The notes under the pieces were generated by a model. The model saw only the letters and a program-made list of their open reading frames with translations. It searched no databases and had not been told where the DNA came from. The position numbers were made by a program, and so were the translations under genes. From an uncultured Bacteroides sp. (GTDB lineage: Bacteria > Bacteroidota > Bacteroidia > Bacteroidales > Bacteroidaceae), in contig CABROZ010000040.1 of NCBI GenBank assembly GCA_902472795.1, positions 1 through 17,993 on the forward strand: 17,993 bases of DNA, written 5' to 3'. The first letter of the stretch is position 1. Every line of letters starts with the position of its first letter. This document shows positions 1-7,008 of this stretch, piece by piece.

Positions 1-17
1 GCCCGTCCAAGACGGGC
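1..17 (+). terminator. Short GC-rich hairpin, possible end of an upstream transcript
   Basis: A perfect 7-bp stem, GCCCGTC (1-7) with GACGGGC (11-17), closes on a 3-base loop. The bases after it are pyrimidine-rich but not a clean T tract, so termination is plausible rather than certain. The window begins at the first base of the stem, so the real stem may be longer. The gene it would serve lies outside the window. Confidence 0.4.
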
Positions 18-47
18 GATAACTTCTTCTAACTCCTTTAACTTCTA

Positions 48-71
48 CAAGTTTCGCACTTGCGAAACTTG
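48..71. repeat. Perfect inverted repeat, 10-bp arms and 4-base loop
   Basis: CAAGTTTCGC (48-57) pairs perfectly with GCGAAACTTG (62-71) around the loop ACTT. No gene overlaps it. It may be a terminator or processing hairpin for a transcript from the left, or a protein-binding dyad. The sequence does not decide between these. Confidence 0.6.
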
Positions 72-132
72 AGTAAGTTCTTTTAAGTTCTTAAGTTTTC
101 GAGTCCTTTGTTCTTTAGTTTTCGTATTACCC

Positions 133-180
133 AACTTAAAAACTAAAAAACTAAAAAACTTAGAAACTCAAAAACTAAAA
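133..180. repeat. Octamer tandem repeat, about six units of AACTNARA type
   Basis: The CT dinucleotide recurs at 135, 143, 151, 159, 167 and 175, exactly every 8 bp, in units such as AACTTAAA, AACTAAAA and AACTCAAA. The reverse-complement motif (AAGTTC, AAGTTT, TAGTTT) recurs at 75-120 on the other side of a short spacer, with g's at 77, 87, 95 and 103, so the block is a loose inverted pair of octamer arrays. It is non-coding and AT-rich. The rest of 181-350 holds one small dyad (seven-base arms at 240-256, loop CGG) and nothing I recognise as a gene. Confidence 0.7.
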
Positions 181-352
181 CCGTAAGGCTGTTTCCTTGT
201 ATGTGGGCAAAACTATAAAAAAATCACAGATGTATTACGATTTTTTCGGAAAAAATAAGGCTTCTGTGCCGAAAGGGGGTGGGAGGAATGAAGAAGGAGC
301 TGACAATATGATATATAACATATCTTTTGACTGAAAGAAAACTGCTGTTTTA

Positions 353-385
353 TTGTCGATATGTCAGAATTATCTGCTATATTTG
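353..385 (+). promoter_or_regulatory. Bacteroidota-type promoter for the carboxyltransferase gene
   Basis: TATATTTG at 378-385 fits the Bacteroidota -7 consensus TAnnTTTG exactly. A TTG at 353-355 is a possible -33 element, but the spacing (22 bp) is slightly long. Transcription would start near 392 and give a leader of about 40 nt before the ATG at 435. The 14-mer TGCTATATTTGTCT around this box recurs exactly at 3681-3694 before the peptidase gene. Confidence 0.6.
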
Positions 386-434
386 TCTATGTTAAGTTAA
401 CCGAACAAATAATACCTTTAATTCCCCGAACGTT

Positions 435-2210
435 ATGAAAAAGGAGATTAAATTCAGTCTTGTCTATCGTGACATGTGGCAGTCGTCCGGAAAGTACCAG
501 CCACGGGTGGATCAGTTGGTCCGCATTGCTCCGGTAATTATAGAAATGGGATGCTTTGCCCGCGTTGAGACCAATGGCGGCGCTTTCGAACAGGTCAACC
601 TGCTTTATGGCGAGAACCCGAATAAGGCCGTGCGTGCCTTTACCAAACCTTTCAGGGAGGCAGGCATACAGACCCACATGCTGGACCGCGGACTGAATGC
701 CCTGCGCATGTATCCCGTGCCGGCCGACGTACGCCGGCTGATGTATAAGGTGAAGCATGCCCAGGGGGTGGACATCACCCGTATCTTCTGCGGACTGAAC
801 GAGACGCGCAACATCATCCCTTCCATCAAGTATGCGCTCGAGGCAGGCATGATCCCCCAAGCAACGCTTTGCATCACCCATTCGCCCGTACATACGGTGG
901 AATACTACGCAGCCATTGCCGACCAGCTGATCGAGGCGGGTGCCCCCGAAATCTGCCTGAAGGACATGGCGGGCATCGGACGTCCGGGCATGCTGGGACG
1001 CCTGACGAAAGCCATCAAGGACAAGCATCCCGATATCATCATCCAGTATCACGGCCATAGCGGTCCGGGACTGTCGATGGCTTCCATCCTGGAAGTGTGC
1101 GAGAACGGAGCCGACATCATCGACGTGGCGATGGAACCCATGTCGTGGGGAAAGGTGCATCCCGACGTTATCTCGGTGCAGGCCATGCTGCGCGACAAGG
1201 GATTCCAGGTGCCCGACATCAACATGAAGGCTTACATGAAGGCCCGCTCGCTGACGCAGGAGTTTATCGACGACTTCTTGGGCTACTTCATGGACCCGAG
1301 CAACAAGCACATGTCGTCGCTGCTGCTGAAGTGCGGACTGCCGGGCGGAATGATGGGCTCGATGATGGCCGACCTGAAAGGCGTGCATGCCGGCATCAAC
1401 CTGATACTGAAAGGCAAGGGCGAACCGGAACTGAGCATCGACGACCTGTTGGTGATGCTGTTCGACGAGGTGGAATACGTATGGCCCAAGCTGGGTTATC
1501 CGCCATTGGTGACCCCCTTCAGCCAGTATGTGAAGAATGTGGCACTGATGAATGTCATGTCGCGGGTCAAGGGTGAAGAGCGCTGGACGATGATCGACAA
1601 CAACACGTGGGGCATGATTCTGGGCAAGAGCGGACGCCTGCCTGGCAAGCTGGCTCCCGAAATCGTGGAACTGGCCAAGAAGAACAACTTCGAGTTTACC
1701 GAAGCCGATCCGCAATCGTACTACCCCGACCAGCTGGACGAGTACCGCAAGGAGATGAAGGAGAACGGCTGGGACGTGGGCGAAGACGAAGAAGAACTCT
1801 TCGAACTGGCCATGCACGACCGCCAGTATCGCGACTATAAGTCGGGCGTGGCGCGCAAGCGTTTCGAGACCGACCTGCAACGTGCCAAGGAATCGGCCTT
1901 ATTGGGCAAGGGTTTCTCGGACGAGGACGTGAAGAAGTTGAAACGTGCCAAGGCCGAGCCTATCACCGCACCGGTGAGGGGAACGGTGATTTGGGAAATA
2001 GACGTGATCAACCCGTCCCTGCCGCCCGAGCCCGGCCACAAGTACGAGCCCGACGATACCTTCTGCTACATCACCACTCCGTGGGGAGCGCACGACAGGG
2101 TGACGGCCAACTTCAGCGGACGCATCATCGAGGTATGTGCCAAGCAGGGCACCTTCGTGAAGAAAGGCGACGTGCTGGCTTACATCGAACGCGGGGAGGA
2201 ACCGGCGTAA
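435..2210 (+). CDS. Biotin-dependent carboxyltransferase: oxaloacetate decarboxylase alpha / pyruvate carboxylase subunit B-like
   Basis: 591 aa, cytoplasmic, no signal peptide. An N-terminal DRE-TIM-type carboxyltransferase barrel carries RDMWQS (Asp13 is a predicted metal ligand), a KDMAG motif whose Lys176 matches the carbamylated lysine of the family, and HGH at 206-208 for metal binding. A PYC/OADA conserved region follows, then a C-terminal biotinyl-lipoyl-like fold starting APVRGTV. In the family the enzyme moves CO2 between biotin and pyruvate/oxaloacetate. Oddly, the C-terminal domain has no EAMKM-type motif: the expected position reads TTPWGAH, and no lysine lies between the K of GHKYEP and the K of CAKQG. 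It therefore seems unable to carry its own biotin and would need a separate carrier protein, or may have another role. No beta or delta membrane subunits are adjacent. Family assignment is firm; the exact reaction is not. Confidence 0.88.
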   Translation: MKKEIKFSLVYRDMWQSSGKYQPRVDQLVRIAPVIIEMGCFARVETNGGAFEQVNLLYGENPNKAVRAFTKPFREAGIQTHMLDRGLNALRMYPVPADVRRLMYKVKHAQGVDITRIFCGLNETRNIIPSIKYALEAGMIPQATLCITHSPVHTVEYYAAIADQLIEAGAPEICLKDMAGIGRPGMLGRLTKAIKDKHPDIIIQYHGHSGPGLSMASILEVCENGADIIDVAMEPMSWGKVHPDVISVQAMLRDKGFQVPDINMKAYMKARSLTQEFIDDFLGYFMDPSNKHMSSLLLKCGLPGGMMGSMMADLKGVHAGINLILKGKGEPELSIDDLLVMLFDEVEYVWPKLGYPPLVTPFSQYVKNVALMNVMSRVKGEERWTMIDNNTWGMILGKSGRLPGKLAPEIVELAKKNNFEFTEADPQSYYPDQLDEYRKEMKENGWDVGEDEEELFELAMHDRQYRDYKSGVARKRFETDLQRAKESALLGKGFSDEDVKKLKRAKAEPITAPVRGTVIWEIDVINPSLPPEPGHKYEPDDTFCYITTPWGAHDRVTANFSGRIIEVCAKQGTFVKKGDVLAYIERGEEPA

Positions 2211-2223
2211 GGAGATTGTCCTT

Positions 2224-2250
2224 AGGAGTTATAGGAGTTATAGAAGTTAA
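2224..2250. repeat. Nonamer tandem repeat, three units
   Basis: AGGAGTTAT occurs twice back to back (2224-2232, 2233-2241), followed by the variant AGAAGTTAA (2242-2250). It lies 13 bp after the stop codon of the carboxyltransferase gene, in non-coding DNA. It is one of several short-period repeats in this window, each with a different period. No function is evident. Confidence 0.6.
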
Positions 2251-2277
2251 AGCCGATACCTAAGATAATTGAGAATG

Positions 2278-2347
2278 GAGAATGGATAATGGATAATGAA
2301 GAATGAACACGCGCAAACTCATTCTCAATTATCCATTATCAATTCTC
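2278..2347. terminator. Long heptamer-built inverted repeat between convergent genes, possible bidirectional terminator
   Basis: The left arm (2278-2306) is built of heptamers GAGAATG, GATAATG, GATAATG, AAGAATG. The right arm (2319-2347) is their near reverse complement, with 26 of 29 positions matching by my alignment and a 12-base loop (2307-2318). It fills the gap between two converging genes, where a bidirectional terminator is expected. The stem is AT-rich and has no clean T tract, so the inverted repeat is certain but the terminator role is inferred. Confidence 0.55.
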
Positions 2348-2377
2348 CATTTAATAAGTTCTTCATTCTCCTTCAAA

Positions 2378-3580
2378 TCAGAAGGCTTCCGTCATATTGA
2401 AATAGAAGAGGGTCTGATTGTTGACGGTGTTCTTCCCAAGGTCCAAGCGTACGTTCATACGGGGCTGTACTTCGATGCGCAGCCCGGCGCCGTAGTTGGG
2501 GAGGACACCTTCTATTTTGCCCATCGTAGGACCCATGAATCCGCATCCGGCCCATGCCACGAAGCCTAACCGGTGCAGGACACGTTTGAACCAGTTGCTT
2601 TGGTCGGTGTTGAACATCTGGCGGTATTCGGCCAGTACCACGTGCGACGATTTGTCGCGGTACTGTCCCATGTAGTAGCCGCGCAGGTCGAAGGGAGTAC
2701 CGGTCAGGGCATATTGCGTGAGGGGAACGTTGCCGAATACGTTTTTCGTCTGTGCCGTCCAGGCCAACACTTTCCGCTTGCCGAGCGACTTGTACTGGCG
2801 GTCTATCTCCAACCGGTAGAAGTTCTGGTCGCTTCCGATGATTTTCGAATAGGCCATGCCGCGCACGTCCAAATAGAGGCCGGAGTAGGCGTTGGCAGGT
2901 ACGTCGCGGCTGTCGTAGGTCAGCAGGAAGCCGATGCCCGAGCTGAGTCTGTTATATCCGTTTTCCGTTCCGCCCGCAGCCTGGTACGAAGGTTCGTTGA
3001 CGAGGCCTTTGGCGGGGTCGGTCAGGTGGTCGTAATTGATGTCGATCTGCGGACCGGCAAAGAAGTTGCTTTCGCCCAGGCGGAAGAGGAACCACGGGTT
3101 CACCTGTATGCCGCTGTAGCGGTACTGGCTGGTGGTGTCGCTGCGCACGTAGTCGCGGTTGGTGGTATAGCCCAAGCCGTAGAAGTTTTCCTGCGTATTC
3201 TTGTACGAGAACTTTCCGAAGATGCGGAAACGGTCGCCCTTGAAGAAGAGCTGCGGCTTGGAAAAGAGGTTGATGCCGCCGTTGAACATGAAGGCAATGG
3301 CTACGGGCACAACCGAACGTCGCTGGGTGGTGTCGCTGGGATTCATGCGGAAAGTCAGCAGTCCGCTTCCGCCCACGATGAGTCCGAAGTCGGGGGTATA
3401 GCTGGGTCCGCCCAGAATGTTGTAGTGCAGGTTGCGTCGCGCCACTTTCCGCTTGTGCAACTCCTTGCGTGTCAGTGTGTGGTCGGCTTCGGTCTTTATG
3501 GAGTCTGTCTGTACTTCTTGTGCAGGCAAAAGGCTGGTCAGTGCCAGCAGGGCTATCAAGCTCAGGATAATTTTCTTCAT
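2378..3580 (-). CDS. Outer-membrane Omp85/surface-antigen (D15-type) beta-barrel protein without POTRA domains
   Basis: 400 aa from the ATG at 3578-3580. I chose this start over one seven codons upstream because it gives a standard signal peptide (MKKIILSLIALLALTSLLPA, then QE). After about 35 charged residues the rest reads as amphipathic beta strands, with DSRD at about 223-226 and the LRGY motif at about 299-302. LRGY corresponds to the conserved (V/L)RG(F/Y) loop-6 element of Omp85 barrels. The chain ends in phenylalanine, as in Bam substrates. A BamA or TamA would have several hundred residues of POTRA domains before the barrel, and here there is no room for one. It fits the barrel-only bacterial surface antigen group (Pfam Bac_surface_Ag). 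Its substrate is unknown. It is transcribed alone and converges on the carboxyltransferase gene. Confidence 0.85.
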   Translation of the reverse strand: MKKIILSLIALLALTSLLPAQEVQTDSIKTEADHTLTRKELHKRKVARRNLHYNILGGPSYTPDFGLIVGGSGLLTFRMNPSDTTQRRSVVPVAIAFMFNGGINLFSKPQLFFKGDRFRIFGKFSYKNTQENFYGLGYTTNRDYVRSDTTSQYRYSGIQVNPWFLFRLGESNFFAGPQIDINYDHLTDPAKGLVNEPSYQAAGGTENGYNRLSSGIGFLLTYDSRDVPANAYSGLYLDVRGMAYSKIIGSDQNFYRLEIDRQYKSLGKRKVLAWTAQTKNVFGNVPLTQYALTGTPFDLRGYYMGQYRDKSSHVVLAEYRQMFNTDQSNWFKRVLHRLGFVAWAGCGFMGPTMGKIEGVLPNYGAGLRIEVQPRMNVRLDLGKNTVNNQTLFYFNMTEAF

Positions 3581-3683
3581 ATCGTACGAATGAGGCTGCA
3601 AAGAAAACTATTTTATTTGAATCAGTTTCCTTATTAATGGACAATTATTCTAAAGACAATACTAAATTATTCAAAAAAGGTGC

Positions 3684-3691
3684 TATATTTG
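3684..3691 (+). promoter_or_regulatory. Candidate -7 box for the C1 peptidase gene
   Basis: TATATTTG fits TAnnTTTG and sits in a 14-mer (TGCTATATTTGTCT, 3681-3694) identical to the one at the carboxyltransferase promoter (375-388). No good -33 TTTG lies at the right distance. If real, it would give a 5' leader of about 200 nt that contains the repeat arrays at 3711-3863. Confidence 0.4.
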
Positions 3692-3710
3692 TCTGCTTGG
3701 GAAGGCTATT

Positions 3711-3778
3711 AATAAATGAAGAACAAAATAAATGAAGAATAAGATAAATGAAGAATTAAGAATGAAGAATGAAGAATT
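3711..3778. repeat. A-rich direct repeats, 16-bp then 7-bp period
   Basis: The core ATAAATGAAGAA occurs three times at 16-bp spacing (units starting 3711, 3727 and 3743; the third has G in place of the first A). AAGAATG-type heptamers follow at 3758, 3765 and 3772. No open reading frame covers them. Together with the next array they fill most of the 322-bp divergent spacer 3581-3902. Confidence 0.65.
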
Positions 3779-3793
3779 TCTCAGACTATTCGC

Positions 3794-3863
3794 CATTCAC
3801 CATTAATCATTCACCATTTACCATTAATCATTCACCATTCACCATTAATCATTCACCATTAAT
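3794..3863. repeat. Heptanucleotide tandem array, ten units of CATTNAY
   Basis: Ten contiguous 7-mers run without a gap: CATTCAC at 3794, 3808, 3829, 3836 and 3850; CATTAAT at 3801, 3822, 3843 and 3857; CATTTAC at 3815. The array ends 39 bp before the peptidase start codon. Ordered mixing of two main unit types suggests growth by slippage or unequal exchange, so copy number may vary between strains. It is too short-period and lacks spacers for a CRISPR array. Confidence 0.8.
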
Positions 3864-3902
3864 CATCCTATTTTATCAATAATAAAAACAGTTTCGATCG
3901 TT

Positions 3903-5309
3903 ATGAAAAAGCATTTGTTATCTGTATTTTTTCTCGCTACGACGGCTTTCCTTTCGGCCAATGCGCAAGGAAGCGCTGAGGGGGGCATCAGTCCTGCCAT
4001 GCTCGAACAGATCCGTCAGAGCTATCAGGGGACACCTGCCGACAAGGCGCTACGCAATGCCATCGGCAACAACGATATTCGCCGCCTGGCCCTGAACCAG
4101 GAGAATATGAAGGGGCTGGACACGCACTTCTCCATTCGTGTCAAGTCCAGCGGCATCACCGACCAGCAGTCGTCCGGCCGTTGCTGGCTGTTTACGGGGC
4201 TGAACGTGATGCGTGCCAAGACAATGGCGCGTTTCGGCTTCCCGTCGTTCGAGTTTTCCGAAGTCTATCCCTTCTTCTGGGATCAGTTGGAGAAGTCGAA
4301 CCTCTTCCTGCAAGGCGTTATCGACACCGGCAAGCTGCCCATGAGCGACCAGACGGTGGAGTGGCTCTTCAAGCATCCGCTGAGCGACGGCGGTACGTTT
4401 ACGGGAGTGGCCGACATCGTGTCGAAGTACGGACTGGTGCCTGCCGAGGCCATGCCCGAGACAAACAGCAGCTCGAACACCTCGCGTATGGCATCGCTCA
4501 TAGGCCTGAAGCTGAAGGAGTACGGCCTGCAACTGCGCGACATGGTGGCACGTGGCGCCAAGGCCGACGAGCTGGAGCGGGAGAAGACTGCCATGCTGGG
4601 CACTGTCTATCGCATGCTGGTGCTCAACTTAGGCATGCCGCCTGCCGAGTTCGACTATGTGCGCAAGGATGCCAAGGGCAATCCGGTAGAAACGGAGCAC
4701 CACACGCCGATGACCTTCCTCCAGAAGTATGGCGACACCAAGCTGCTGACCGACTATGTGATGCTGATGAACGACCCTACGCGCGAATACTATAAGACTT
4801 ACGAGATAGACTACGACCGCCACCGTTACGACGGACGCAACTGGACGTACGTCAACCTGCCCATCGAAGATATCAAGCAGATGGCCATCGCTTCGCTGAA
4901 GGACAGCACGATGATGTACTTCTCGTGCGACGTGGGTCAGCAACTCAACTCCGAGCGCGGCCTGCTGGACGTGAACAATTACGACTACGCTTCGCTGATG
5001 GGCGTTACCTTCGGCATGGACAAGAAGCAGCGCATCGCCACCTTCTCCAGCGGATCGAGCCACGCCATGACCTTGGCCGGTGTCGACCTTGACAAGGACG
5101 GCAAGCCCGTGAAATGGTTGGTGGAGAACAGCTGGGGACCGTCGAGCGGCTGGCAAGGACACCTCATCATGACCGACCGCTGGTTTGACGAATATATGTT
5201 CCGCTTAGTGGTCGAGACGAAGTATGTGCCCGAAAAGGTGATGAAACTTTTCCGTCAGGAGCCGATCAAGTTGCCTGCCTGGGATCCGATGTTTGCCGAA
5301 GAGGAATAA
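3903..5309 (+). CDS. pepC: Exported C1 family cysteine aminopeptidase (PepC / bleomycin hydrolase-like)
   Basis: 468 aa. The papain-like catalytic set is complete: Gln88/Gln89 and Cys94 in DQQSSGRCWLF, His387 in SSHAMTLAGVD, and Asn409 in WLVENSWG. These motifs and the length match the Peptidase_C1B (PepC/bleomycin hydrolase) family, whose members trim N-terminal residues from peptides inside a self-compartmentalised hexamer. The protein starts with a Sec signal peptide (MKKHLLSVFFLATTAFLSAN, then AQG), unlike the cytoplasmic PepC of lactic acid bacteria, so it should act in the periplasm. There it could process peptides taken up by the cell. The natural substrate cannot be read from the sequence. 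The gene stands alone, ending just before a strong terminator. Confidence 0.92.
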   Translation: MKKHLLSVFFLATTAFLSANAQGSAEGGISPAMLEQIRQSYQGTPADKALRNAIGNNDIRRLALNQENMKGLDTHFSIRVKSSGITDQQSSGRCWLFTGLNVMRAKTMARFGFPSFEFSEVYPFFWDQLEKSNLFLQGVIDTGKLPMSDQTVEWLFKHPLSDGGTFTGVADIVSKYGLVPAEAMPETNSSSNTSRMASLIGLKLKEYGLQLRDMVARGAKADELEREKTAMLGTVYRMLVLNLGMPPAEFDYVRKDAKGNPVETEHHTPMTFLQKYGDTKLLTDYVMLMNDPTREYYKTYEIDYDRHRYDGRNWTYVNLPIEDIKQMAIASLKDSTMMYFSCDVGQQLNSERGLLDVNNYDYASLMGVTFGMDKKQRIATFSSGSSHAMTLAGVDLDKDGKPVKWLVENSWGPSSGWQGHLIMTDRWFDEYMFRLVVETKYVPEKVMKLFRQEPIKLPAWDPMFAEEE

Positions 5310-5342
5310 GGTTTCTCTTCTACGTTGTCCGGTATAAATAAT

Positions 5343-5431
5343 AGCCGGCTGCGGGATAGAAGCGGTGCGAAGAGTTGCAGTCTCTTCCGATCTGTCTGCT
5401 TGTATCCTGCAGCCGGCTGTTCTTTTTTCTT
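5343..5431 (+). terminator. Strong rho-independent terminator with a two-level hairpin
   Basis: AGCCGGCTGCGGGATA (5343-5358) pairs with TATCCTGCAGCCGGCT (5403-5418) over 16 bp, with a single G-U wobble. Inside the 44-base loop a second hairpin, GAAGAG with CTCTTC, can form around 5370-5387. A T-rich run (5420-5431) follows the outer stem. It begins 33 bp after the peptidase stop codon and should isolate that gene from the lipoprotein operon. Confidence 0.8.
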
Positions 5432-5615
5432 GGCACGGTATTCGGGACTATTTTTAAGTAGTCGGTTCGGTTTCTAATTATATTGGTTGGAACGTTCAGG
5501 CACAATTCCTTATTATGTGATTCATTTTGCAGAATATTGCCGGAAAAATATGGATTTAGTGTATAAAAGAATGGGGTAAAATTTCGTCATAAGGGTATAG
5601 AATGGTGTCATAGAA

Positions 5616-5629
5616 TTACAATTTTGTAA
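5616..5629. promoter_or_regulatory. 14-bp palindrome TTACAA-TT-TTGTAA, candidate operator
   Basis: Perfect dyad about 60 bp upstream of the -33 box of the first lipoprotein promoter. The copy at 8275-8288 has the outer TTAC/GTAA arms but one mismatch inside. Binding by a regulator is inferred only. Confidence 0.35.
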
Positions 5630-5664
5630 CATTGAATGCGTGTAATATGCTGTGAATGAGGGTT

Positions 5665-5680
5665 GTCAGTTTTAGTCAGT
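5665..5680 (+). promoter_or_regulatory. GTCAGT direct repeat at 10-bp spacing, candidate activator site
   Basis: GTCAGT begins at 5665 and again at 5675, one helical turn apart, so both face the same side of the DNA. Measured from the predicted start near 5727 it lies at about -62 to -47, a usual place for an activator. The same arrangement is kept at 8324-8339. The binding protein is unknown. Confidence 0.4.
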
Positions 5681-5686
5681 CCGATT

Positions 5687-5720
5687 TGTTTGCAAACATC
5701 GAATACTTTACATACTTTTG
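5687..5720 (+). promoter_or_regulatory. Promoter of the propeller lipoprotein operon with a palindrome over the -33 box
   Basis: The -33 element TTTG (5689-5692) and -7 element TACTTTTG (5713-5720) are 20 bp apart, matching the Bacteroidota consensus. The -33 box lies inside a perfect 12-bp palindrome, TGTTTGCAAACA (5687-5698). A repressor bound there would block polymerase. The predicted leader is about 77 nt and ends in an A-rich stretch, normal for this phylum, which relies little on Shine-Dalgarno pairing. Confidence 0.65.
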
Positions 5721-5803
5721 GAAATCCTTAAGTAGAACAGGAAAAGTATACATGTGAAAACAAGATAAAAATACCATTGAAAACAAATAACTATAAGAAT
5801 ACA

Positions 5804-6988
5804 ATGAAAGTACTTTTTTACACTTGCGTATTTTGTGGAATGCTCCCTTTCCTGTTGGGGGCGTGTTCTTCTGCCGGGAAAAGAGGTGGTGAGGGAGCGC
5901 AGCCTTCGGGCACTGTGCTGGCGTGCGATCAGGCACAGCCTTTGGAACTGAAGTATTCCGATTTGTTTTCGAGAGTGGAAATTGTCCCGTTGGATACGGC
6001 GGACAATTTCCTGTTGTCCGAGGTCGGACAGCTGCGCTATGCGTTCGACCGCTTTTTTGTGCTTTGCGACAATGAAGTGTTCGTTTTCGACCGTCAGGGG
6101 AAAGGCAAGGTTCGTATCAACCGCCGCGGTCAGGGAAGGGGAGAATATCAGTCTGTCCGCGGATTAGAGGTTTCCGAGGCAGACAGTCTGATCTGTCTTC
6201 TGACCTATCCGCCTAAGCTGATGTATTTCTCGCTGGACGGAAAATTCGTACGCGAACAGCAGGTGGAAAGCCGAGGAGTGGAACTGGCGCTGCTGCCAGA
6301 CCGATCCTATGCTGTCTATACCCAAAATGCAAAGGCTTCTGAACAGGATGTATCTTCCTTGCTGGAAACCTGGCGGGAAGAAGATGGCCGGACGCGGATC
6401 CTGTTGACAGGTTATGCCCGTTTGGGAGGTCAGCTCCTTCCTTCTTTCCAGCAGAAGAGGGCCTTTACCCGTTTGCCGGGTAGCGGGGAAGTTCTGTTTT
6501 TCCAACCTCTGTTGAACAAAGTCTATAGTGTCCTTTCTGCCGATTCGTTAGAGGTGAAATATACGCTGGACTTTGGCGCGGACAATCCTCCCGAGGACTT
6601 CCCGGAAGAGGTATTGCCCAGGATGAATTTGTTCGATGCCGTGAAGAAACATTGGCCGGTGTATGGATTCAACAGTTGCTGGGAAAACAGCCGCTACTTC
6701 TATATCCAGGCATATGTAAAAGAGCAGCCGAAGGACATATTGTTCGATAAGCAGACTTCGCAGCTCTATGCCGGATGGTTCAATGACGATTTGCTGGGTT
6801 GCCAGATGTTTCCGGTGGAAGCTTCCGAAGAGCTTTTAGTGGGCCATGTATCGGTAAACCATTTGGTAGTTTTGGAAGATTATCTCAAAATTCATCCCGA
6901 CAAGCAACTGGAGGAACTGCCGAAACGGATGATCGAGTGGGCCAATAATGTGGGGAATCCGATTGTTTGCCTGTATTATTTTAAATGA
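5804..6988 (+). CDS. 6-bladed beta-propeller lipoprotein (DUF5128-like)
   Basis: 394 aa. I set the start at ATG 5804 rather than a TTG nine codons upstream because it aligns with the start of the adaptor gene's identical leader. The signal peptide ends in lipobox LGAC, so Cys21 should be lipidated. The mature part is mostly short beta strands with RVEIVPLD at about 57 and RRGQGRGEY at about 107-115, the G-x-G-x-GEY/F turn typical of Bacteroidota 6-bladed propellers of the DUF5128 group. Such proteins are abundant in Bacteroides, mostly without assigned function. Its stop codon overlaps the next gene's first possible ATG (ATGA). Base composition is lower in GC than the flanking enzyme genes. 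A binding or sensing role at the membrane is a guess. Confidence 0.75.
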   Translation: MKVLFYTCVFCGMLPFLLGACSSAGKRGGEGAQPSGTVLACDQAQPLELKYSDLFSRVEIVPLDTADNFLLSEVGQLRYAFDRFFVLCDNEVFVFDRQGKGKVRINRRGQGRGEYQSVRGLEVSEADSLICLLTYPPKLMYFSLDGKFVREQQVESRGVELALLPDRSYAVYTQNAKASEQDVSSLLETWREEDGRTRILLTGYARLGGQLLPSFQQKRAFTRLPGSGEVLFFQPLLNKVYSVLSADSLEVKYTLDFGADNPPEDFPEEVLPRMNLFDAVKKHWPVYGFNSCWENSRYFYIQAYVKEQPKDILFDKQTSQLYAGWFNDDLLGCQMFPVEASEELLVGHVSVNHLVVLEDYLKIHPDKQLEELPKRMIEWANNVGNPIVCLYYFK

Positions 6989-7008
6989 TAATATCAAACA
7001 TGAACTGT

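Larger units (their letters stand above)
5461..5866 (+). repeat. Copy 1 of a ~406-bp direct repeat: promoter region, leader and lipoprotein signal peptide
   Basis: This segment aligns with 8119-8525 from GTCGGTT through the lipobox cysteine codon. Similarity is patchy at the left end, clear from about 5570, and highest over the signal peptide: 61 of 65 bases from the ATG match. It is a duplicated regulatory and export module, not coding in its upstream part. The start codons of the two copies are 2,659 bp apart. Similarity stops soon after the cysteine codon, where the two proteins become unrelated. Confidence 0.85.

Noticed and set aside
387..1880. A 497-codon open frame on the minus strand opposite the carboxyltransferase
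   Set aside because: The plus-strand protein has clear catalytic motifs; the antisense translation is low-complexity and resembles nothing known.
2573..3637. A 354-codon plus-strand open frame opposite the Omp85-type gene
   Set aside because: The minus-strand frame has a signal peptide, LRGY motif and terminal Phe; the plus frame does not look like a protein.
3794..3863. Possible CRISPR array in the heptamer block
   Set aside because: Units are 7 bp and contiguous with no spacers, and no cas genes are nearby.
5777..5803. TTG start nine codons upstream for the first propeller lipoprotein
   Set aside because: The ATG at 5804 aligns exactly with the adaptor's ATG in the duplicated leader, and the added residues would spoil a standard lipoprotein n-region.
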